Source: Streptomyces griseus (lineage in GTDB: Bacteria; Actinomycetota; Actinomycetes; Streptomycetales; Streptomycetaceae). From it: a stretch of DNA of 64,000 nucleotides. The stretch is taken from assembly GCF_900460065.1 (NCBI RefSeq), contig NZ_UAVD01000024.1, forward strand, positions 248,001-312,000, written 5' to 3'. The notes under the pieces are model-generated. The model was not told where the DNA came from, ran no database searches, and saw only the letters and a list, made by a program, of their open reading frames with translations. Both the position numbers and the translations under genes were made by a program. Positions 58,848-64,000 of this stretch are shown piece by piece (the stretch's first letter is position 1; each line of letters opens with the position of its first letter).

Positions 58848-60626
58848 GTGTCAGGTGCTGTTTCCAGAGTGCGCGGCCCGCTCGTGGCGGTCGCCGGGGC
58901 GGCCCTCGTCGCCCCCCTCTTCCTCGCCGGCCCGGCCCACGCGGAGGCCGGCCCGTACACCGTCACCCCGCTGGAGTTCACCGTCGAGGCCGGCGGCCGC
59001 ACCTGCACGGTGGACGCCGACCTCTACCGGCCCGCCGGGGCCGACGCGGACAGCCCCGCCCCCGCCGTCCTCGCCACCAACGGCTTCGGCGGCAGCAAGT
59101 CCGACGGCTCCACCGACACCATCGGCAAGGCCTTCGCCGAGCGCGGCTACGTCGGACTCGTCTACTCGGGCCTCGGCTTCGGCGGGTCCGGCTGCCTGAT
59201 CACCCTCGACGACCCCGCCATCGACGGCAGGGCGGCCGGTGAACTCCTCGACTTCCTCGGGGGAGTTCGCGCTGCCGACGACGGCACCGAGGCCGACTTC
59301 GTCACCCGGGACGCCGACGGCGACCCCCGGGTCGGCATGATCGGCGGCTCCTACGGCGGAGCGATCCAGCTGGCGACCGCCGCCGTCGACCCCCGCGTCG
59401 ACGCCCTCGTCCCCCTGATCACCTGGAACGACCTCGCCTACGCGCTCGCGCCCAACAACACCGGGGCGCGCGAGGGCGTCACCTCCGACACTCCCGGCGT
59501 CTTCAAGTGGCAGTGGACCAACGGCTTCTATCTGATCGGTGAAGGACAGCCCCTCCTCAACCCGAGCCTGGACCCCTCCCGGATCAACCGGCTGGACTGC
59601 CTGCACTTCGCCACCCGCGCCTGCGAGACCGTCCGGCTGCTCAACTCCGGCCGCTACCCCGCCGACAGGACCGAGGAGATGCTCGCGTACGCCCGGAGCG
59701 TCTCGCCCGTCTCCTACCTCGACCGCGTCACGGCCCCCACCCTCATCGTCCAGGGCCAGGCCGACAGCCTCTTCAACCTCAACGAGGCCACCGCCACCTA
59801 CCGGACGCTCAAGGCGCGGGGCACCGAGACCAAGATGATCTGGCAGTCCTGGGGACACAGCGGCGGCCAGGTGCCCGGCGAACTCGACCTGAGCCAGGGC
59901 AATCTGGAGACCAGCCACGTCGGACAGCGGGTGCTCGCCTGGTTCGACCGCCACCTCCGGGAGAACACCGGCGCCGACACCGGACCCGCCTTCTCCTACT
60001 ACCGCGACTGGCAGGACGGCTACGGCTCCGCCGCCGACGTCCCCGCCCTCTCCCGGTCCCTGTACCTCTCCGGCGACGGCAAACTCGTCGACAACCGCTC
60101 CAAGGTGGCGCGCGGCAGCCGGAAGTACACCAACTGGCTCGTTCCCACCAGCCACTCCGAGAGCTCCATCGCCCCGCTGATCGGACTGCCCGACCCCGAG
60201 CCGTACGACACGAAGGGCACCTACCTCGGCTGGCGCAGCGAGCCCCTCACCGAGCCCCTCGACGTCGTCGGCTCCCCGAGAGCCACCCTGAAGGTCTCCT
60301 CGCCGAAGGCGGAACGGGTCCAGAACAGCGGCGACGCCTCCGACAAGCTCGTCCTCTTCGCCAAGGTCTACGACATCGCGCCCGACGGCGGCAGGAAGCT
60401 GGTGAACCGGCTCGTCTCCCCGGTCCGGGTCCCCGACGTCACCCGGCCCTTCACGGTCGAGCTCCCCGGCATCGTCCACCGCTACGAGAAGGGGCACCGC
60501 CTGGAGTTCGTGATCGCCGCCAGCGACACCGCCTACTTCGGCAACCGGGGCGTCAAACCCGTCACGGTGCTCCACGCGCCCGACGACACCGGCGTCCTGG
60601 AACTCCCGGCGGTCCCCACGGGCTGA
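58848..60626 (+). CDS. Secreted CocE/NonD-type hydrolase (X-Pro dipeptidyl-peptidase-like)
   Basis: This 592-aa exported protein has a signal peptide ending AGPAHA. The hydrolase domain has the nucleophile GGSYGGAIQ, an Asp in GQADSLF and a His in WGHSGG. The C-terminal jelly-roll (about 400-590) is of the X-Pro dipeptidyl-peptidase type. Members are esterases, acylases or dipeptidyl peptidases. The GTG at 58848 is chosen because GGAGGT ends 4 bp before it; a GTG at 58836 lies upstream of that site. A TetR-like palindrome precedes it. Confidence 0.88.
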   Translation: MSGAVSRVRGPLVAVAGAALVAPLFLAGPAHAEAGPYTVTPLEFTVEAGGRTCTVDADLYRPAGADADSPAPAVLATNGFGGSKSDGSTDTIGKAFAERGYVGLVYSGLGFGGSGCLITLDDPAIDGRAAGELLDFLGGVRAADDGTEADFVTRDADGDPRVGMIGGSYGGAIQLATAAVDPRVDALVPLITWNDLAYALAPNNTGAREGVTSDTPGVFKWQWTNGFYLIGEGQPLLNPSLDPSRINRLDCLHFATRACETVRLLNSGRYPADRTEEMLAYARSVSPVSYLDRVTAPTLIVQGQADSLFNLNEATATYRTLKARGTETKMIWQSWGHSGGQVPGELDLSQGNLETSHVGQRVLAWFDRHLRENTGADTGPAFSYYRDWQDGYGSAADVPALSRSLYLSGDGKLVDNRSKVARGSRKYTNWLVPTSHSESSIAPLIGLPDPEPYDTKGTYLGWRSEPLTEPLDVVGSPRATLKVSSPKAERVQNSGDASDKLVLFAKVYDIAPDGGRKLVNRLVSPVRVPDVTRPFTVELPGIVHRYEKGHRLEFVIAASDTAYFGNRGVKPVTVLHAPDDTGVLELPAVPTG

Positions 60627-60769
60627 CCCCCGCCCCTCCCGTTCACCCGAACGGCGCAACAGTACCGCCCCCCGCCCCCGGCATCCGCTCATGCTGGGAC
60701 CCCGGGGGGCGGCCCCGTGCACGACGACGGCGGGCCGGACGGCCGAGGAAACAGCGGAAGGGTCGGACC

Positions 60770-61009
60770 ATGAGCCCCAAGGACGTATCGAGCGGCAGCG
60801 GGCGCGCCCAGGGGTGGCTCACTCCGGGACGCGTCGTGGTCGGCGTGCTCGTCGTGCTGGTCATCGTCTTCATCTGCGTGAACACGGAGGACGTCACCAT
60901 CCGGGTGCTGATCCCCGAGGTGACGATGCCGCTGTGGTCCGCGCTGCTGGCCATGTTCCTCATCGGGCTCGGCTGCGGCGGCTACCTCTTCCGCCGGAAG
61001 GGCAGGTGA
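60770..61009 (+). CDS. LapA/DUF1049-like small membrane protein
   Basis: This 79-aa protein has two membrane helices (VVVGVLVVLVIVFICVN and LWSALLAMFLIGLGCGGYLF) separated by ENVTIRVLIP-like TEDVTIRVLIPEV, the mark of the LapA/DUF1049 family, and a basic C-terminal end. In proteobacteria LapA acts in envelope assembly; the role in actinobacteria is unknown. It is followed by a clear hairpin. Confidence 0.82.
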   Translation: MSPKDVSSGSGRAQGWLTPGRVVVGVLVVLVIVFICVNTEDVTIRVLIPEVTMPLWSALLAMFLIGLGCGGYLFRRKGR

Positions 61010-61031
61010 GGGGCGGCCGGCAGCGGACCCG

Positions 61032-61061
61032 AAGGGGTTTCCCGGCACGGTGAAACCCCTT
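61032..61061 (+). terminator. Hairpin terminator after the LapA-like gene
   Basis: AAGGGGTTTC at 61032-61041 pairs perfectly with GAAACCCCTT at 61052-61061 across a 10-nt loop. It lies 23 bp after the stop. Confidence 0.7.
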
Positions 61062-61087
61062 GAGGGTTCCGGGCCGTCGAGGCGAGG

Positions 61088-62005
61088 ATGGGCCGTATGC
61101 GTACGATCGTGGTCCTCGACGCCCCTTCCAACCTCGGGCTGCGCCCGCCGGCCCCCGGCACCGTCCCGGGCTGCTACAAACTGGCCGGCGCCCTGCGCGA
61201 ACAGCGGATCGTGCGCCGCCTCGGAGCGCTGGAGGGCGGCGTCGTCGTCCCGCCGCGCTACGACCTGGGCGACTGGCGGGAGGGCGACGGGGTGTTCAAC
61301 GCCGCCGCCATCGCCCGGTACACCCGCACCCTCGCCGACCGCATCGAAGGCCACGTACGGGCCGGGGAGTTCGCCCTGGTCCTCGGCGGGGACTGCTCCA
61401 TCCAGCTCGGCGCCGCCCTGGCCCTGCGCCGGATCGGCCGCTACGGACTCGCCGCCGTCGACGGGTCGGCGGACTTCCGGCACCCCGGCAACAGCGACCG
61501 GATCGGCGCGGCCGGCGGCGAGGAACTGGCCATCGCCACCGGCCGGGGCCAGGCCGACCTCAGCGACATCGAAGGGCTCGGCCCCTACCTCAGGGACGAG
61601 GACGTCCGCCTCTTCGGCATGCGGGACGAGGACGAGGACCGGGCCGAGCTCGCCGCGCTGAAGATCCCCCACGCCACCGTCGGGCAGATCCGCGCGGGGG
61701 GCCCGGACACCCTCGGGCGGGCCGCGGTGGAGAGCCTGGAGACCCCCGCGCTCGACGGCTACTGGGTCCACCTGGACGCCGACGTCCTCGACCCGGCCGT
61801 CATGCCGGCCGTCGACAGCCCCGACGACGGCGGCCTCCTCCCGCACGAACTCGCCCCGCTGCTGCGCGCGCTCGTCTCCTCCCCGCGCTGCGTCGGGCTG
61901 AACGTCACCATCTACGACCCCGATCTCGACCCGGACGGCACGGCGGGCGCCCTGCTCGCCGACCTCGTCGTCGACGCGTTCACGGGCACCGCCCCGGAGG
62001 CCTGA
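61088..62005 (+). CDS. Arginase-fold (ureohydrolase) protein with altered metal site
   Basis: This 305-aa protein has the ureohydrolase order of motifs but with changes. The usual GGDHS is GGDCS, the usual DAHxD is DGSAD, and WVHLDADVLDP keeps the D-x-D-x-x-D-P ligands. Two His ligands of the manganese pair are therefore replaced by Cys and Ser. Arginases hydrolyse guanidino or related C-N bonds; this one may bind a single metal, use another metal, or be inactive. ATG codons at 61088 and 61097 are both possible starts. Confidence 0.82.
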   Translation: MGRMRTIVVLDAPSNLGLRPPAPGTVPGCYKLAGALREQRIVRRLGALEGGVVVPPRYDLGDWREGDGVFNAAAIARYTRTLADRIEGHVRAGEFALVLGGDCSIQLGAALALRRIGRYGLAAVDGSADFRHPGNSDRIGAAGGEELAIATGRGQADLSDIEGLGPYLRDEDVRLFGMRDEDEDRAELAALKIPHATVGQIRAGGPDTLGRAAVESLETPALDGYWVHLDADVLDPAVMPAVDSPDDGGLLPHELAPLLRALVSSPRCVGLNVTIYDPDLDPDGTAGALLADLVVDAFTGTAPEA

Positions 62006-62158
62006 CCGGCCGGGCCCGGCCGCGCGGAGGCCGCGGCGGATCCCGCGCCCGCGAAAATCCGGCCGACGGGCCTCTGGCCCACGCGGCCACCTGCGTGTTC
62101 CATGGTCACCGGGGGCGCCCGGACCTGCGGCGGCCCGCCGCGAGGGAACGAGGGTGCC

Positions 62159-64000
62159 TTGGCCACGACCGTACGACGTGCCGTACTGAACCTGCCCGCA
62201 GCGCCGCTCGGGCCGGAGAACCCGCTCCCGCCCCTGCGGACGCCCGCCGCACCGCCCGTGCCCGACCCCCGGGGCCGGGCGGACCTGCCCCGCGACATGG
62301 CCCGCCAACTGGGCCACCGGCCGCTGCGCACGGTCCTGCCCACCCGGCTGCTCGACGGCTACGGGCGCGAGCGCACCCCCACCGACGTCGACGCCGTCGT
62401 CATCGAGAACGCCCGGCTCCGCGTCACCGTGCTGCCCGGACTCGGCGGCCGGATCCACTCCCTGCACCACAAACCCACCGGCCGCGAACTGCTCCACCGC
62501 AACCCGGTCCTCCAGCCCGCCGCCTTCGCGCTCAACGGGGCCTGGTTCTCCGGCGGCATCGAGTGGAACATCGGCGCCACCGGCCACACCACCCTGTCCT
62601 GCGCCCCGCTCCACGCCGCACTCGTGCCCGGCCCCGACGGCTCCACGATGGTCCGGCTCTGGGAATGGGAACGACTGCGCGACCTGCCCTTCCAGGTGGA
62701 CCTCTGGCTCCCCGACGACTCCGACTTCCTCCACGTCGGCGTGCGGATACGCAACCCGCACGAACAGCCCGCACCGGTCTACTGGTGGTCCAACACCGCC
62801 GTCCCGGAGACCCCGGACACCCGTGTGCTGGCCCCGGCGGACGAGGCCTGGCACTTCGGCTACGACCACGCCCTCACCCGGGTCGGCGTCCCGGAGTCGG
62901 ACGGCCTCGACCACACCTATCCACGGCGCTCGGCCTACCCCGCCGACCACTTCTACGAGCTGCCCGAGGGCGCCCGGCGCTGGATCGCCGCGCTCGACGC
63001 GGACGGCCACGGGCTCGCCCAGACCTCCACCGACCTGCTGCGCGGCCGCAAACTCTTCCGCTGGGGGCACGGGAGGGGCGGCCGCCGCTGGCAGGAATGG
63101 CTGAACGGGCCCGGGGAGGGCGGCTACGCGGAGATCCAGGCCGGACTGTCCCGCACCCAGCTGGAACACGTCCCGCTGGAGTCGGGCGCCGCGTTCAGCT
63201 GGCTGGAGTCCTACGGCCCGCTGTCCGCCGACCCGGCCGTCGTGCACGGCCGGGACTGGGCGGCGGCCACCGGGGAGGCCGCCGCACGGCTGGAGGAGGC
63301 GCTCCCGCGCGGCGCGGTGGACGAGGCGTACGCGGCCTGGCTGCCGCACGCCGACGCCGAACCGGGCGAGACGCTCGCCACCGGCTCCGGCTGGGGAGCC
63401 CTGGAGGTGCTGCGCGGCGGCCACCGACTGCCCGGCACCCCGTTCCCCACCGCCACCCTCGGTGAACAGCAGGAACCCTGGCGGGAGTTGCTGGAGCACG
63501 GCACGCTGCCGAAGCCGGCCGGTCCACCCGGCCCCACCCAGGTCTCGCCGCCCTGGCGGGACATGCTGGAGACCGCCGACGCCGACCCGCACACCGAATA
63601 CCACCTCGGCATCGCCCAGTGGCACGCCGACGACCGGGCGCAGGCCGTCCGCAGCTGGGAACGCGGCCTGGAGAGCGGTCCCGCGCCACGCTGGCCCCTG
63701 CTGCGCTGCCTCGCCGTCGCCGCCGAGGAGGGCGACAGGCCGGACCACGCCGCCGAGCTGTACGCCGAGGCCTTCGCGGACCTCGACGCCCCCGGTACGA
63801 CGGACCTCACCGCGTCGGCGGAGGGCAGCGCCCTCCTCGCCGCCCTGGCCCGCGAGACCGTCGAGGCGCACCTGTCCGCCGGCCGGCCCGGGGCGGCCCG
63901 GGCGCTGCTCGCCGGACTGCCGGAGGCGATCCGCGAGCTCGGACGCTTCCGGCTGCTCCTGGCCCGGACCCTGGCCGCCGAGGGCGACACCGGGGCGGCC
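62159..64000 (+). CDS. DUF5107 domain protein, 3' end outside the window
   Basis: The frame is open for 614 residues to the last base. The first 330 residues form a galactose-mutarotase-like beta-sandwich seen in DUF5107 (VTVLPGLGGRIHSLHHKPTGRELL, GIEWNIGATGHT, WWSNTAVPETPDTRVLAP). Helical, TPR-like repeats begin near residue 480 (YHLGIAQWHADDRAQAVRSWERGLE, HAAELYAEAFADL). The fold suggests carbohydrate binding or processing; no reaction is known. A TTG at 62159 with GAGGG just upstream is the only plausible start near the beginning of similarity. Upstream 150 bp show nothing else. Confidence 0.85.
   Translation, partial: MATTVRRAVLNLPAAPLGPENPLPPLRTPAAPPVPDPRGRADLPRDMARQLGHRPLRTVLPTRLLDGYGRERTPTDVDAVVIENARLRVTVLPGLGGRIHSLHHKPTGRELLHRNPVLQPAAFALNGAWFSGGIEWNIGATGHTTLSCAPLHAALVPGPDGSTMVRLWEWERLRDLPFQVDLWLPDDSDFLHVGVRIRNPHEQPAPVYWWSNTAVPETPDTRVLAPADEAWHFGYDHALTRVGVPESDGLDHTYPRRSAYPADHFYELPEGARRWIAALDADGHGLAQTSTDLLRGRKLFRWGHGRGGRRWQEWLNGPGEGGYAEIQAGLSRTQLEHVPLESGAAFSWLESYGPLSADPAVVHGRDWAAATGEAAARLEEALPRGAVDEAYAAWLPHADAEPGETLATGSGWGALEVLRGGHRLPGTPFPTATLGEQQEPWRELLEHGTLPKPAGPPGPTQVSPPWRDMLETADADPHTEYHLGIAQWHADDRAQAVRSWERGLESGPAPRWPLLRCLAVAAEEGDRPDHAAELYAEAFADLDAPGTTDLTASAEGSALLAALARETVEAHLSAGRPGAARALLAGLPEAIRELGRFRLLLARTLAAEGDTGAA

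Noticed and set aside
60639..60654. Inverted repeat CCGTTC/GAACGG after the CocE-type gene
   Set aside because: A 6-bp stem with a 4-nt loop could be a weak terminator, but it is within chance expectation.
61060..63465. 801-codon plus-strand frame over the arginase-like and DUF5107 genes
   Set aside because: The composition is Arg/Pro/Gly-rich and no domain is recognisable. The other frames hold the conserved proteins.

Overview
The window is high-GC actinobacterial chromosome and almost certainly Streptomyces or a close relative. The evidence is strong third-position GC bias, frequent GTG starts, ATGA/GTGA start-stop overlaps, GGAGG-type ribosome binding sites, TANNNT -10 boxes a few bases from start codons, and family content such as tripeptidyl-aminopeptidase-like S33 proteins, an Rv2578c-type radical SAM protein, a ccr/meaA operon and DUF5107. 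No rRNA, tRNA, CRISPR array, prophage or insertion sequence was recognised. It reads as chromosome carrying metabolic clusters rather than a mobile island.

Layout. 1-3.9 kb holds the end of a macro-domain gene, a two-gene alkylation repair operon (Ada-AlkA fusion plus ogt) behind a direct repeat, a GDT1-type cation transporter behind a yybP-ykoY manganese riboswitch, and a small [2Fe-2S] protein. 3.9-12.9 kb is a seven-gene minus-strand block for polyhydroxybutyrate use: scoA, scoB, secreted depolymerase, secreted esterase/oligomer hydrolase, 3-hydroxybutyrate dehydrogenase, MFS symporter and GAF/PucR-type regulator. 13-16 kb has an orphan VapB-like antitoxin, a NUDIX hydrolase, glycerate kinase and a PucR-like regulator. 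16.3-21.2 kb is a complete Liv-type ABC importer (livFGHMK order). It converges on a receptor-like Ser/Thr kinase whose outside domain is itself a Liv-type binding protein, with a lipoprotein gene upstream of the kinase.

24.4-27.4 kb is an intergenic region with a DasR-like operator, followed by a compact operon of a NodS-like methyltransferase, a DUF1796 protein and a PIG-L deacetylase. 27.4-28.9 kb is psd-pssA (phosphatidylethanolamine synthesis). 29.1-35.2 kb is one operon carrying the specific ethylmalonyl-CoA pathway steps: ccr, ethylmalonyl-CoA mutase, CoA-ester lyase, MaoC hydratase and acyl-CoA dehydrogenase. 35.5-45 kb holds GNAT, a membrane-anchored Mrr-like nuclease, TetR, a duplicated 3-hydroxyacyl-CoA dehydrogenase, a HEAT-like protein, a secreted aminopeptidase, radical SAM, VOC and SRPBCC proteins. 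45-53 kb holds a DHA2 MFS pump with three C-terminal beta-sandwich repeats, LysR/aldo-keto reductase, an NCS1 permease with a Cys/His tail and a secreted hydrolase. 53.4-58.6 kb is a four-peptidase operon (M55, M20, S9, S66). 58.8-64 kb has a secreted CocE-type hydrolase behind a TetR-like palindrome, a LapA-like membrane protein, an arginase-fold protein with an altered metal site, and the first part of a DUF5107 protein.

How the genes work together. Polymer and oligomer cleavage outside, uptake and oxidation of 3-hydroxybutyrate, CoA activation by ScoAB, acetoacetyl-/hydroxybutyryl-CoA interconversion and the ethylmalonyl-CoA pathway form an almost continuous route from PHB to central C4/C3 metabolism within 36 kb. 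The best candidates for something undescribed are the deacetylase/NodS-like/DUF1796 operon with its DasR-like site and the Liv-domain receptor kinase beside a Liv transporter.
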